A program made the position numbers and the translations under genes. From Lantana camara (lineage: Eukaryota; Streptophyta; Magnoliopsida; Lamiales; Verbenaceae), in the NCBI GenBank assembly GCA_037501455.1, contig CM074858.1, positions 48,915,001 through 48,979,000 on the forward strand: a DNA stretch of 64,000 nt. The letters run 5' to 3'. Shown here piece after piece: positions 1-11,771 of this stretch (the first letter of the stretch is position 1; the number at the start of each line of letters is the position of its first letter). The notes under the pieces were generated by a model. That model made no database searches. It had not been told where the DNA came from and was given only the letters and a program-made list of their open reading frames with translations.

Positions 1-35
1 GGCTCTCTACTTGTTTGTTTTCGGGCGAGCATTGA
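1..35 (+). pseudogene. 3' tip of a chromovirus pol frame (partial)
   Basis: The frame ends ...LFSGEH and then TGA at 33-35. The complete Gypsy-M pol in this window ends ...ELFSGDQ-stop, and both are followed by the same GAATC-GAGGA context before the polypurine tract. This is therefore the C-terminus, just after the chromodomain, of a Tekay/Del-like Ty3/Gypsy polyprotein whose body lies upstream of the window. The visible part is too short to judge whether the whole frame is intact. Confidence 0.55.
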
Positions 36-55
36 ATCCGAGGACGAATTCTTCT

Positions 56-67
56 AAGGGGGAGAGA
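56..67 (+). other. Polypurine tract of the element ending in LTR-A
   Basis: A purine run AAGGGGGAGAGA lies one base before the TG of LTR-A. It is the plus-strand primer position used in reverse transcription, and it fixes LTR-A as a 3' LTR on the plus strand. Confidence 0.8.
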
Positions 68-68
68 T

Positions 69-3000
69 TGTAACGCCCCAAATTTTCCGTATTCTAGCAT
101 GATATATATGTTTATCAATTTGTATGAATTAATTCACTATAAGTGTTTTCTATATTTAAATTTCGTTAATTAGTTGTGAAATAAGTGATTAATTGGAATA
201 TATGGAATATTTGAATTGGAATTTATACGATTACTTGAACCACTTGCGGATGAATAACTTGTGTATTCCCTAATTGCGCATTTAAATTATTATAATTACA
301 TAATTATATGATTTACTTTTATTGTTTTTTGAATATGTGAATTATTTGAAATTGTTTGAATTGAAATTATATGAATTCTTGAACTATATGCAATTACGTG
401 AAAAGTTCTATGCCGTTACTATATGAAATGAATTTGAAATTTCGTGGGAATTTAATATGTTGGAATTATGCGTCTTATAAATATGGTTATATGTTCGTTT
501 CATGTTTTCAGATTCATTTGCATGAGTTTTGAATTTATTTTGTTCTTGGAATCCAAAGAGGGGGCTAACGAGAAATTAGCGCACCCTTGGTTCCGTATGT
601 GATATTTTGAGCTCGGGAACTCGAAATCGAGTTCCATCGACTTCGTTGAACTCGTAACGAAAATATAGGTTCAACGAACTTAGGCCCATATTTTTCTAAG
701 ACCATTTGAACCCCCGAAATTCAACCGAAAAACGTATCGGCCGCAAAACTGCCACACTTTACGATTTAAATCATAACTCTGACCATACTTAATCAATCTA
801 ACCATGGTTAGACTTTTTGGAGACCTAACTCATCCCTCAATCGGCCCCTAATACCCCCCAACAGAACCAAACTCCTCACACAAAGGAAAAACTCATCCAA
901 ACCCCTGACTTCCAGTCCCATTCTCGCCACCCCTCAAGCTTGGAGATTTTGGAGCTCAAATCTCTTCCATCTTCCATCCAATTCACAAGGTGAGCTTAGG
1001 GTTGTAATATATACTCATTATGTGTCATTTTAAGACATGAATCCCCAATTTTGAGCATGTGTACATGGAGTTTGGAGACGATGATGAAATAGTTAGGTTA
1101 TGGTGCCATAACTTGATCTCAAGCATTCCTTGATGGTTTTTCTTGTTTTAAAGCATGAATATGGTTGCCTTAATTCACTCTTTTCATTCATGGTCATGTA
1201 TCTTATGGTAGTTGAAGATTTAATGATTTGCCATTAATGAGATTTTGAAGAAAATGTTTGAATTGATCACTTCATCCTTCATCTCACGTTTGATCATTTT
1301 GGGAGCATGTTTAGGTGTTGTTTTGGAGTTGTTTTGTTGTATATTTTTTGCCATTTCATGGCTGGGCATGTTGGTCAAGGTTTGGCATGAGTTCTGCTCT
1401 GTTTTCGTGCTTTTTTTTTCTGCTGGTATTGGGTGGTAGCGGCCGCGACCGATTTTACTGCAAAAACAGTAGCGGCTGTAACCTGTGAGTGTGTTTGTTG
1501 CTTTGCTCTCTCCAGTAGCACGCGCGACCAGATTTAGTTCGTTTTTGGTAGCGCCCACTACCTCATTTTGGACATGTTTCGAGATTTGACAAATTTGGAT
1601 GAAAATTTCGAAATTGAAACTCACAATGCATGGTTTCCTTGGCTCGTTTATGGCATGTACACTTCATTAACATGTCATATATTATCCTAACTTGTGTTTT
1701 ATGAAGTTTTATAGTTTTTCGTGAATTATTTTCCGAGTTAGGGCTTAATATGTCTTCCTTGCTGAAAAATGTTACATGCATGCATTTATGCTTCATGTTT
1801 GAACCCTAAATGATGTTGTGCTTCTTCTCGATGATTGATATGAAATGTTTACATGTTATACTACGTGTTATGCTCGTTATTTGAATTTCTTGAATTAATT
1901 TGGTATGAAATATCGGAGTTATGAACTTGAACGGATTTAAATATTTCTTGCAATAAATGGAAGGATTGTTTACATATCTTTAAGATATTAATCGTGCACA
2001 TGAATGTTTCCATGACATAATATCATATCTTATGCATTCATAACCTATGTTATCCTTATTGCACATAGCTTATGGTTTGAATTGATGCAAAATATGAAAG
2101 ATAGAAAACGTGTGAATATGAATCCACCCCGTTTTGAACGTTTTAATGAGTTTCTTGGTTATACGACCTCATAGCATGAATTATAATTCTTTTGCATCTC
2201 ATATCATGATCAATGCATTGTCGTGCGTCATATATGGTTCATTTAGAGTATTGAGTCTCACGAATGCATTGTTATCCTTGTACAGTTTCACCAGGGCGGA
2301 GATGCCGGGTTCTTAGGATTCTTCAAGTCTTCTTTTCTTCTTGGTATTGTTCGGTATCAAGTGGTCAGGTGGGTTTCTCTACTATTTAGTTAAATGACCC
2401 TATATACTCCCAATGTGTAAAGATTTCAGCCAAAAGTATATATGTATATAGAGTCGTTTTCAAGGGTCAATGATTTTAAAAGTAAAGCCCTTCTTTTATG
2501 AACCTACCAAATGTTTTGGCGAGAAAGAATGAATGAATGCACAGAATGGGGCCCAGGGACTTGGTGTGAGTGGTGACCCGAGGAGGCATGGGCTGACGGT
2601 GATCCCTCACACTAGTTCCACCAATGAACGGCGTAACCAGACCTCGTTAGGAGTTAGCGAGGAATGGACGCTGAGTGCCATCTGGGGAGTCATGAAACCC
2701 TTTTGGTCAATGCATGGATGGTTCGGGCCGATCACCCGGCCATCACCCGGAGGAAGAAGGTGTAAATGTTCTTGAATGTGCACGAAAGAATGTAATGCAT
2801 GAATGAAAGAAAGAAAGAATAAATGTTTAATGAATTACACGAGGTGTTGGTTGGAGATAATGCACGCCCACTCGCCGGGGCACAAAAGACCTAAAGAATG
2901 AAAAATGAACGTCATAATCCCTTTTGATGACTTGCTTATTTCACCCACTGGGGAAATGCTCTAAAAACTTCATTTGGGATTATAACTTGCAAGTGAATGT

Positions 3001-3512
3001 TTAATTACTATCGTATATGCTACTTATGCCTCGTTTTATACCCACCAGTCTCTTAAAGACTGAACCCGGTTTGTTTTCAGTTTCTTTACAAGTTTGGAGT
3101 GCTACGCGGGAAGTTAAGTCTGTCAAGTTCATTAATTAAGTTGGGTCACTTCATATGCATTTTGTAACTAGATTGAATTTTACAAGAATGGATAAATGTT
3201 ACGATTATGATTATGGAATTATGTTTATGTATGATTTATGTTTCATTTATATGAATTTTCGGGACTAGGTATCTATGTTAGTTGAGCCCGTTTCTATGAT
3301 TAATATAATGTCTGATTATATGCTTCGCTCAGTAATTTTGAGTATCTTGTCGAATTTGTTTATTTTGTTTCGAGGTTTAGTTCCTGCCTAGCATAGTGAG
3401 TGAGTGAGTCCCCTTTCGCTGTGAGCTAGGTTCATGTATGGACTTTCCATTTCATACGTGGATCGGGCGCATAGTGGGGGGGATGTGGCACCTTTCTGTT
3501 TGGGGTACTACA
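69..3512 (+). repeat. LTR-A: 3' LTR of a plus-strand Gypsy element
   Basis: It begins TGTAACGCCCC directly after a polypurine tract and ends GGGGTACTACA, about 3.44 kb. Blocks shared with other Gypsy LTRs here, in order: a splice-donor-like AAG|GTGAGC near 990, a GC-rich dyad cluster (1435-1562), an acceptor-like TTTTCAG near 3080, the box GCTACGCGGG (3101-3110), its near complement CCTGCCTAGC (3383-3392), and a pairing tip. The short open frames inside it (for example around 1220-1624) overlap on both strands and show no domain, so I treat them as chance. The following sequence resumes inside LTR-B, so this element was inserted into LTR-B. Confidence 0.85.
1435..1562 (+). repeat. Dyad-repeat module in LTR-A
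   Basis: Four short GC-rich units with partial two-fold symmetry stand in AT-rich surroundings: GGTAGCGGCCGCGACC (1435-1450), GTAGCGGCTGTAACC (1469-1483), GTAGCACGCGCGACC (1515-1529) and GGTAGCGCCCACTACC (1547-1562). Spacing is irregular (about 20-35 bases). Confidence 0.65.
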
Positions 3513-4340
3513 TGGAATCCTCGCACCTTTTATCCCTCTTCAAACATGATCCTAACTCGATTTATGATACGTTATGTATATTTATTGATAAGCTATGATT
3601 CGTTTTATGATTTTATGGTATGCATTGAGAGTTTAAATGTTTTATGTGCTCTTATATGAAAAAGTGTGACTATATTCATTGCATTTGTATGTGTCTGCAT
3701 TGCTTGAGTACCTACGTATATACCGTGCATCTATGTGGTTCATCTTTGAGTCTAAGTCTTGCTTTATGTCTTCAGTTTGTTCAGGTGCACCCGGGGTGGT
3801 GTTTCGTTAGCTGTGTTGATTTCGGGGTGGATCAATCGTCTCGTTCACAGTTCCGTTGGTGTAAGGTGATGTTAGGTTATAGTTAAACCCTATGAAACGT
3901 GCTCGTTTTTATGCAAGTGGATTATAACATTAGGTATAAGCAAATATGTTCGAAATATGTAAGTTGATGAATGAGTTAAGCCTTTGCATGTATGATACGC
4001 TATGTACAAGCCTGTGGACACTTGTTCTGATTTGTTTTGTTCTGTTATGTTTGCAACCTTAAACTATGTTTCAAACCGTGTGCCTCTTATGAGCTGAGTG
4101 CTACAAGCTATGGATATGTTATGGATTTGACATGGAGAGGTATGTAAACCATAGTTGTTACAAGGTAAGGTATGATATGTAAGTTTTTGATATGTTAAGT
4201 TCTGCAGCGGGGTATGATATGTTTTGGTATGATCTGTTATATTATGATGGGCCCCAGAGGGTACGAGTCAGGACACCTGGGACGGTAACGGGCCGTCGGG
4301 ATAAGCCTGAGCATAGTTTCCACTTTGATAGGACTAACCC
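3513..4340 (+). repeat. LTR-B copy 1, middle segment
   Basis: This stretch aligns by eye with 17345-18250 of LTR-B copy 2. Shared tracts include ATCCCTC...CATGATCCTAACT, GTGCATCTATGTGGTTCATC, GGTGTAAGGTGA, and GGGCCCCA followed by CAGGACACCT. Its upstream part must lie left of the window beyond the LTR-A element. At 4340 it is cut by Gypsy-M and resumes at 14477. No coding potential is visible. Confidence 0.75.
4336..4340. repeat. Target site duplication of Gypsy-M (left)
   Basis: AACCC precedes the TGTAACACCC tip at 4341. An identical AACCC follows the GGGCGTCACA tip at 14477-14481. Confidence 0.9.
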
Positions 4341-7022
4341 TGTAACACCCGAGCGCAAGGTGTCACATCCCCCGCACCGAGACCCGACCCGAATATGAAA
4401 TGGACGATCCATACCCGAGCTAGATCACGGCGAACGGGGATAAACACACACTCTAAGCTAGGCGGGCTAACCCTTAAACCATAAAGTCAGCGTAAAATAT
4501 TAAAGCGGAAGCAATAAACGAACCTATATCATATATATATACAATGAGCGTTACAGCTCCAAAAATAAGTCATATACATCATCAATTGCCATCACGGCTC
4601 AAACAAGTACGCTCCAATATAACAATATTCATATACAAATATCAAAAGTAAGAGTATGCAAGTGTAAGACCCAAAAGTACAGATCTAGGGACGAATGCAA
4701 GACCTAGGACTCGTATTCCCGCCTAGCTCCCTGACACCTGCACGACACAGCTGAAAACCAAACGGGTTCAGTCCAAAAGGGACTGGTGGGTATAAAAACA
4801 GGGCATAAATGTAATATACGACGGTAATTAAACATTCACATGCAGGTTATAATCCCAAGTGAAGTTTTTAAAGAATTTCCCAAGTGGGTGAATTGAAATC
4901 GTCAAAAGGGATTATAACGAATCATTAACATTAGGTCATTATTGGCCCGGCGAGTGGGCATGCATTATCTCCAACCAACACCTTGTGTAATCATTTAAAC
5001 ATTCATTCATTCATTCTTTTCATGAAAATCATTCTTTTGTGCACAATTATTAACATTTACACCTTCTTCCTCCGGGTTGGAGGTGGGTTTGCAAGGCCCG
5101 ACCACCCATTCATTGACCAAAAGGGCTTACATGACTCCCCAGATGGCGCTCAGCGTCCATTCCTCGCTAACTCCTAACGAGGTCCGGTTACGCCGTTCAT
5201 TGGTGGAACTAGTGTGAGGGATCACCGTCGGCCCATGCCTCCCCGGATAGCCACTCACACTAAGTCCCTGGGCCCCATTCGTGCATTTGTTCATTTCTCT
5301 CCAAAACATTAGGTAGGGTTCATAAAATAAGGCTTTACATTGAAAACATTTACTCTTTAAAACGACTCTATATATATATATAATTTTGGTCGAAAACTTT
5401 CACATTGAAGGTATATATAGGGTCTTATATCTACATAGAAGAGAAACCCACCTTCAACCGCAAAAAGGAGAAAACACGAGCCTCACGGATCGGCCTCGTC
5501 TCCAACTGAAACAAAATCTGTGCAAGAAAGGTGAAGTGAGACTCAATATCACCAAATAAGACGTTCGGCAATGTAATGCTCAAGATGTAAATATGAACAA
5601 GATAAGATTATGTTATGAAAATGTTCATGTGCCCTATTAAGGAATTTAAATCATATATTCAAGTCATTCGATCATTCATTCGAATTCACAATCCCACATT
5701 TTCAATCAAATCAATCGAAATAATATTTAATATTCACTAAACATATTTAAATATGTAATTATATTACATTATATTATATATATATATATATAACACATGC
5801 ACGTACAGTAGCATGCAACCACAAAATGCATGAAATCAAAAGGTGACACGTCCGTGTCACCATTATACAATAAGCCGTGACAACCCCGTGTCTCAGTACA
5901 ACGGACAATATGCATGAAAATAGAAGGTGACACGCCCGTGTCACCATTACAAAGAAAACCGTGACACCCCCGTGTCAAGGTACAGCGGAACCAGACCGTC
6001 ATGCACCCCCGTGTCATGCTGAAGAAGGAAAAGGTGACACGCCCGTGTCACGTACGCAGCAGAGAAAAACAGAGCACACAGTAGAACAATAACGTACCAA
6101 AACCCAATCACCCAAAAATGGATCAAACTCACGTTTAAATGCTCAAATATCATGATATACACCTACTAGCATACAAATGGATCAATAACAATTCATAAGA
6201 ACACATTTTTCCAGATTAGATCATCAAGAATTCTTCAAATGAAACCCATATCATCAATCATGCTCCAAGTCCATAAATCTCAAGATAAATGCATATAACT
6301 TAAGCTCAAAGTTCCTAAACGTATTTCCAATAACAAATACACACATTAACCAATATATAGCAAAGCCCTATCTATAACATGAATTCAAGAAAATCACCAA
6401 AGTTCCGAAATTACCTCAAATGCAAGAAATGGATGCTAAGATGAAGTGATGATGTTGGTGATGCTTGAATGATCACAAATCCCACAAATATGAAGCTTGA
6501 AAGATGAAATCTCCCTACACTTTGGCAAGGGTTTTGGTTCGGTTGGCAAGGGAAGCAAGAGCAAATGTGTATGTAATGTTTGTATGAATGAGAAGCAAAT
6601 GGTACGTGATTGCTGCTAAGAGGAAGAAAGAAATGGCTAATTTGCTATTAAGTCCTCCCATTAATTAAGTCATGCAATTAGGTTCAATTCCATAACAAAT
6701 GAGCAATTAAGTCCAATGCAATTAAGTCCCAAAATTCATGAAAATGAGCAAGTAAGGCCGTAAAAGAATTAAATCACGTTCGGGAAGTTAATTCACGTTG
6801 CAATCAAGTTCGATTTATGCAATAAATATCAATTTGATATGAATTTCACAAAAATACTTAATATTAAATAACTTTGGATATAATCATTAACTTAATTAAC
6901 ATTATTAACATCTAATATATTTAAAATAAAATTAACTATATAAACACGTAAAAATAATTATTTCGCGCAATTTGGTAAACACTTATGTCATACCTGTACG
7001 GCCGAATTATCGGGGCGTCACA
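4341..7022 (-). repeat. Gypsy-M 3' LTR
   Basis: It runs TGTAACACCC...GGGGCGTCACA as read on the plus strand, 2.68 kb, and is nearly identical to 11772-14476. It contains the complementary boxes GCTAGGCGGG (4457-4466) and CCCGCCTAGC (4718-4727), the dyad array at 5842-6052 and a (TA)9 run at 5775-5792. The other LTR has about (TA)20 at the same site, so this microsatellite changed after insertion. Confidence 0.92.
5842..6052 (-). repeat. Array of GACACG-CGTGTC dyads in the Gypsy-M 3' LTR
   Basis: Six units of about 20 bases at intervals of about 35-45 bases. The clearest are GGTGACACGCCCGTGTCACC at 5926-5945 and its one-base variant at 5842-5861. Others sit near 5874, 5959, 5998 and 6033. Each reads almost the same on both strands. 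The matching array in the other LTR is 13296-13505. Confidence 0.85.
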
Positions 7023-7036
7023 ACCTCTCCCTCTTA
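7023..7036 (-). other. Gypsy-M polypurine tract
   Basis: On the minus strand a purine-rich run (AAGAGGGAGAGGT) ends directly at the 3' LTR start. It follows the pol stop codon by roughly 20 bases. Confidence 0.8.
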
Positions 7037-7055
7037 AAAGAATCCATCCTCAGAT

Positions 7056-7592
7056 TCATTGATCGCCCGAAAATAATTCGGGATGAAATCTTTTCATCTT
7101 ATCTTCTGTCTCCCACGTAGCCTCTTCCGTTTTATCACTTCTCCATAAGACTTTAACTAGTGGGATCCGTGGATTTCGAAGCTCTTGAAATTTACGATCC
7201 AATATCTTAATCGGCTTCTGAACGAAGGTGAGATTCGGTTCTAACTCCACTTCTTCAACGGGTATAACTTCCGATTCATCCGGATAATATTTCCGAAGCT
7301 GTGAAACACGGAATACATTATGAATTCCGGTCAAACTCGGGGGTACGTCCAAATGGTAGGCCGTATCTCCAATTTTCTCCAAAATCTCATACGGTCCTAG
7401 ATACCGAGGATTCAATTTCCCTCCTTTTCCAATCCTCGAAAATCCCTTACGAGGTGAGACTTTCAAGAATACCCTATCACCAACCTCAAACTGAAGATCT
7501 TTCCTTCGGTGATCGGCATAACTTTTCTGTCTGTCCTGGGCTACTTTCATCCGTTGTCTGATTAGTTGAACCTTATCAATTGCCTCTTGCAT
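7056..7592 (-). pseudogene. Gypsy-M pol: integrase C-terminus and chromodomain
   Basis: An open stretch of 178 codons forms the C-terminal end of the polyprotein. Visible parts: a basic linker (DRQKSYADHRRKDLQF), the GPY/F integrase module (YLGPYEILEKIGDTAYHL), and a short chromodomain-like tail (VKVLWRSDKTEEATWE), which in chromoviruses helps direct integration to particular chromatin. It ends ...ELFSGDQ-stop about 20 bases before the polypurine tract. It is out of frame with the integrase core immediately upstream, a frameshift near 7592-7610, so it would not be made as part of a full polyprotein. The apparent ATG start is internal and not a real start. Confidence 0.9.
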
Positions 7593-8388
7593 GGCCTTAG
7601 GGGTTTTTCCTTATTCTCCCCTCGTTTCACACCTTCTTGCTTCATCCAATTCCATTCTTCCAAATCAAAGAACAACGGTGACCTGCATTTCCGTCCGTAG
7701 AGAGCCTCATATGGAGCCATTTCTATCGATGCTTGAAAGCTGTTATTATAGGCAAAATCAATCAAAGGCAATTGTTTATTCCACGAACTCGAAAAGTCCA
7801 ATGCACATGCCCTCAACATATCCTCTAAATATTTAATTAATCTCTCTGATTGCCCGTCTGTCTGAGGATGGAAAGTTGTGCTGAATTGAAGCCTTGTGCC
7901 CAGTTTCCTTTGCAATTCTTGCCAAACTCTAGAAGTAAACCTCGGATCCCTATCCGATACAATGCTAACCGGTACCCCATGATGTCGAACAATTTCATCC
8001 ACATACTTCTTAGCTAACTTACTCACCTTATCCGACATCCGAATAGCAAGAAAATAAACTGATTTCATTAATAGATCCAATATTACCCAAATTCATCCAA
8101 ACCACCTTTCACTCGTGGAAGACCCGTAACAAAATCCATCGCCACTTGCTGCCATTTCCATTCTGGGATAGGTAACGGTTGAAGTAGCCCCGATGGCTTC
8201 TGATGCTCTGCTTTCACTAGTTGGCAAGTCAAACAATGTCTCACGAAGTTGATCACATCCCGCTTAAGTCCATTCCACCAATAAAATTTCTTTAAATCCT
8301 TATAGATCTTATTTCCCCCGGGATGTATCGAATACCCTGATCGATGAGCTTCTTCCAATATCAACCGTTTCAACTCTTCTAGAACCAC
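7562..8388 (-). pseudogene. Gypsy-M pol: integrase zinc-binding and catalytic core
   Basis: The upstream part (8083-8388) shows the HHCC-type zinc region (AHRSGYSIHPGGNKIYKDL, then RHCLTCQ) and the first catalytic Asp in AMDFVTGLP. After a frameshift at about 8081-8083 the next frame (7562-8080) gives the second Asp in SDRDPRFTSRVW and the region HPQTDGQSER with the catalytic Glu. Integrase joins the cDNA to host DNA. All three acidic residues are still visible, but in two reading frames. The frame also runs out near 7562, before the GPY/F module. The family assignment is secure; function is not expected. Confidence 0.9.
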
Positions 8389-8460
8389 AACTCTGTTCTT
8401 AAACCTTAGAAGCCCGGTGTCATCAAATCCGAACGGACTCTCTGAATCATTTCTAGCTTT

Positions 8461-9294
8461 CTACACTAACCTCTGAACCTCGGAATCCACTCTGTGAGCT
8501 TCAAACAATCTCTGCTGAAGATCCGGTTGAACCGTAATATTCCGAATACTAGCTCTTAGCTTAAAAGACTCAGATTCATCCATAGTTTCCACTTTAACAC
8601 CCGACACGCTAGCCTTCCTACTAAGCGCATCCGCGACCACGTTGGCCTTTCCTGGATGGTATCGAATCGTACACTCATAATCCGCCAACATCTCCATCTA
8701 ACCCCTCTGTCTCTTATCTAATTCCTTCTGAGAAAACAAATACTGGAGACTCTTGTGGTCGGAAAAGATCTTAAAAGAAACTCTGTAAAGATAGTGTCTC
8801 CACTTTCCCAAAGCGAAGATCACTGCCGCAAGCTCGAGATCGTGAGTGGGATAATTCTGTTCATGCTCTTTCAATTTCCTCGAGGCATAGGCTATCACCT
8901 TACCATTCCGCATCAAAACACATCCCAACCCTTCTTTCGAGGCGTCCGTATAAACCATGTATCCTTCAGTGCCTTCAGGGAGAGCTAATACCGGTGCAGT
9001 GGTTAATTTTTCCTTCAAGAGTTGAAAACTCGCTTCACATGCCTCGTCCCACTCAAATTTAGTTTCCTTCTTAGTTAATCGGGTCAAAGGACCGGCTATC
9101 TTTGAAAAATCCTTTACCAACCTTCGGTAATAACCTGCCAATCCCAAGAAACTTCTAACTTCGGAATCATTTTTCAGACTCTGCCACTGAATAACCGTCT
9201 CGATCTTTGAAGGATCAACTTCCAAACCCTTAATTGAAATAATATGGCCTAGAAAAGCAACCCCGGTCGATCCAAAACTCACTAAACTTCGCAT
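8461..9294 (-). pseudogene. Gypsy-M pol: RT C-terminal part and RNase H
   Basis: Starting inside the RT thumb/connection ([38 protein letters not shown]), this runs into RNase H. The signature [14 protein letters not shown] lies near 8930-8960, and [19 protein letters not shown] near 8700-8760. An in-frame TAG at 8698-8700 sits where a Trp is usual, consistent with a G-to-A change. The frame continues with ADYECTIRYHPGKANVVADA and meets another TAG at 8461-8463. RNase H would remove the RNA template during cDNA synthesis. The segment is joined to the RT core by a frameshift near 9270-9300. Confidence 0.9.
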
Positions 9295-9944
9295 ACAACC
9301 AGTGCTCTCTCAAAGTCTCCAATACCAATTTGAGATGTCTAGCATGATCTTCCGGAGTCTTCGAATACACAAGAATGTCATCGATGAAGATTACTACAAA
9401 TTTATACAAATAAGGCCAAAAAATCCGATGCATCATATCCATAAATGCTGCAGGGGCATTTGTCAAACCAAACGGCATCACTACGAACTCATAATGCCCA
9501 TACCGGGTATTGAATCCTGTCTTTCGTATATCCTCTTCTCGGATTTTCAACTGGTAATAGCCTTGCCTTAAATCCAATTTCGAATAAACCCTTGAACCTT
9601 GTAGCATATCAAATAAATCCTCAATGTGGGGCAACGGGTACTTATTCTTGATAGTCATCCGATTAAGCTCCCGGTAATCTATACACATCCTCAACGATCC
9701 ATCTTTCTTTTTTGACAAAGAGAACCGTAGCACCCCACGGAGATGAACTCGGTCGGATATATCCACTCTTAAGTAATTCCTCGAGTTGAATCTTCAACTC
9801 CTTCAACTCTGCCGGAGCCATTCTATAAGGAGTCTTAGAATAAGGTTCTGATCCCAGATATAAATCAACCACAAACTCAATCTCCCTATCCGGTGGTAGA
9901 GAACCCAAATTTTCTGGAAATACGTCGGGATATTCCTTTACCAC
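9230..9944 (-). pseudogene. Gypsy-M pol: reverse transcriptase core
   Basis: Two overlapping frames cover the RT. The first (9663-9944) contains [20 protein letters not shown] and [13 protein letters not shown], the usual entry to plant Gypsy RT. A one-base shift in an A-rich run near 9709-9716 leads to the second (9230-9766), with [44 protein letters not shown] and the active site FIDDILVYS near 9363-9395. Between the protease and this RT there is an in-frame TAA at 9966-9968. All core catalytic motifs can be read, but no single frame spans them. Confidence 0.92.
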
Positions 9945-9965
9945 GGCCGTCTCCTCAAAATTTGA

Positions 9966-11558
9966 TTAATCCTTTGGTTTATTGAGGAGATAGGCAATAA
10001 ATCCCGTGGTTCCATCCTTTACCAACTTGCGAGCTTCCGTAAACGATAATAGAGGTACATTCTTCGACCCAATTTCTCCAATCAACTCTTCACCCAACTT
10101 TATCTTCTTCTTAAAACAATCCACTTTGGCCCGATGCCGATACAACCAATCCATCCCGAAGATTACCCCATACTTCTTCATAGGCATAACAATGAAATCT
10201 GTCGGATAATCTTTCCCCTCTATCAAAACTGAACAACCCCTGACCATCCGTTCTGTCTGCAAACTACCTCCAAGAGGCGAACTCACAAAATAACAGGAAT
10301 TTGAGCAAATAACAGGTAGGCACAGAGAGGCACATAGATCAGAAGATATAAAAGTATGCGTGGCACCCGGATCGAATAATGTATGAATGCTCGTGTTATG
10401 AATGCAAACGGTACCTTCCACCACGGCGTTTGGATCAACCTCGACATTCTGGTCCTTACTCTCTAGGGCATAAGCTCGTGCCTGAACCATCGATCGTTGA
10501 GCCCCAGCTTGATATCCTGGAATCGTGTCAGGGCATGCAAAAGCCATATGATCTCCTTTCCCGCAAATCAAACACAACTTCAATCTTTTTCGGCAATTGT
10601 TATAAGAATGTGTTGGCCATCCACAATAAGTACACGGTGGCTGATCATTGAGAGATCCCTTAGGAATCGGTGAAGCCTGAGGTGGTCGTGGAACTGGTGC
10701 AATCTGACCTCCAATTCTCGGCTTCTTGAATGGTCCTTTTTGTGGTAGGGCTGGTATATTCATCGGCCTCTTTCCTTGGTTAAATCCCCAACCGGATCCT
10801 GACCCTTGTCCTTGGCGATAAACTGGCCTCCTAGCATTCACCGAATCTTCAACCTTTAAGGCTTTGGAAGTAGCCTTCGCCCAAGTGCTCGTATTAACTG
10901 CCTCTAAAGCTGTCTGGATGTCCGGTCGAAGCCCCTGAACAAACTGCATAGCCTTATGGAAGTCATCGCCTGCTATATTTGGTGCATAGCGGGATAACCT
11001 CTCATACTCTGAAATATACTCGGCCACAGACCTTGATCCTTGCTTCAATTCGGTAAATTCTCTCAATCTTCGAGTACGGGATGCGGGAGGAATGAACTTA
11101 TTCTTGAATTCTCTTGTAAATACTTCCCAATTGATCTCTTCTCCAGCTGCTTCCAAGACTATCCGTGTGCTTTCCCACCAAGAGTAGGCTTCTCCTTGTA
11201 TTAAAGTGATGGTGTATCGAGCCTTCTCTCAAGACTCACATGGAATGAGCTCCCATATCCTCTCAACTTCCTTCAACCACATTTCCGCCTGTATATCATT
11301 TCCCTTGAAGAACTTGGGAGGTCTTTGATTCTGAAACTCCCTAAGTATAACAGAAATCGGTGCCTCGGGCGGTACAACAGGTGCAGGTGGTGCTGGAGGT
11401 GCCGGTGGTACATAATCTCGCAGCCTTTGATCTATGATATTGATAACTGAATTAACAAAGGCCTCAGCCGGCGGTGGTTGTGGAGGTGGAGGTGTAGGAG
11501 TACGATCACGATGATGACGTCGTCCTGGAGATCGATCACGATGTCTACGTGGAGGCAT
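9966..11558 (-). pseudogene. Gypsy-M gag and protease
   Basis: The first frame (11229-11558) starts with an Arg/His-rich, then Pro-rich N-terminus (MPPRRHRDRSPGRRHH) and enters the capsid-like region (PPKFFKGNDIQAEMWLKEVE). An in-frame TGA at 11229-11231 interrupts it; a CGA-to-TGA change at a CpG is one possible cause. The same frame then continues for 396 codons: KNKFIPPASRTRRLREFTEL, two CCHC knuckles (CTYCGWPTHSYNNC and CLICGKGDHMAFAC), then a retropepsin with active site LFDPGATHTFIS (near 10330-10380) and FGMDWLYRHRAKVDC. It ends at the TAA at 9966. Gag packages the RNA; the protease matures Gag-Pol. The start is chosen by alignment with the gag start of TRGAG-K (MPRGRPRHEHSPGHRR). Confidence 0.92.
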
Positions 11559-11751
11559 CCTATCAATAAATAGTAAAAATGCGTGCTATTTTTAGTTTAT
11601 GCATGTTAATGCAAATAATTCAATCAAAATTCAAAATTTAAATCAATTAAGCACAAAAGAGATGCATATGCAACACATTGTCAAGTAGTCCCTAAGCCGA
11701 ACGACCTAGACTGACTCACACGACACGAAAGCACGGGTTTTGCAACCCTAA
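11559..11751 (-). other. Gypsy-M untranslated leader
   Basis: About 190 bases between the primer binding site and the gag start. It is AT-rich with no evident structure. Its PBS-proximal end (RC of CCTAGACTGACTCACACGACACG) closely resembles the leaders of LTR-J, TRGAG-K and LARD-L. Confidence 0.7.
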
Positions 11752-11763
11752 GCTCTGATACCA
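11752..11763 (-). other. Gypsy-M primer binding site
   Basis: The minus strand reads TGGTATCAGAGC, complementary to the 3' end of plant initiator tRNA-Met. It lies 8 bases inside the 5' LTR and fixes the element's orientation. Confidence 0.9.
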
Positions 11764-11771
11764 CTTAAGGA

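Noticed and set aside
1220..1624. Minus-strand 134-codon frame in LTR-A
   Set aside because: It overlaps a plus-strand frame and the dyad module, has no domain, and lies inside an LTR.
5127..5309. Recurring short frames with a TSSTNERR...TSLGVSEEWTL-type peptide in LTR-A (2533-2775) and Gypsy-M LTR (5127-5309)
   Set aside because: The recurrence follows shared LTR DNA. The frame is on the element sense strand in each, but reading lengths, ends and starts differ and stops interrupt it in other copies, so it is homology of non-coding DNA.
5842..6052. Regularly spaced short palindromes resembling a CRISPR array
   Set aside because: Spacing and unit sequence are irregular, units vary, the array lies inside a plant LTR and is duplicated in the partner LTR, and there are no cas genes.
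7056..11558. The idea that Gypsy-M was already dead when it inserted
   Set aside because: It has about eight breaks in 4.5 kb and a few percent LTR divergence. Decay after insertion can account for breaks of this number, so no special explanation is needed without a count of shared breaks in sister copies.
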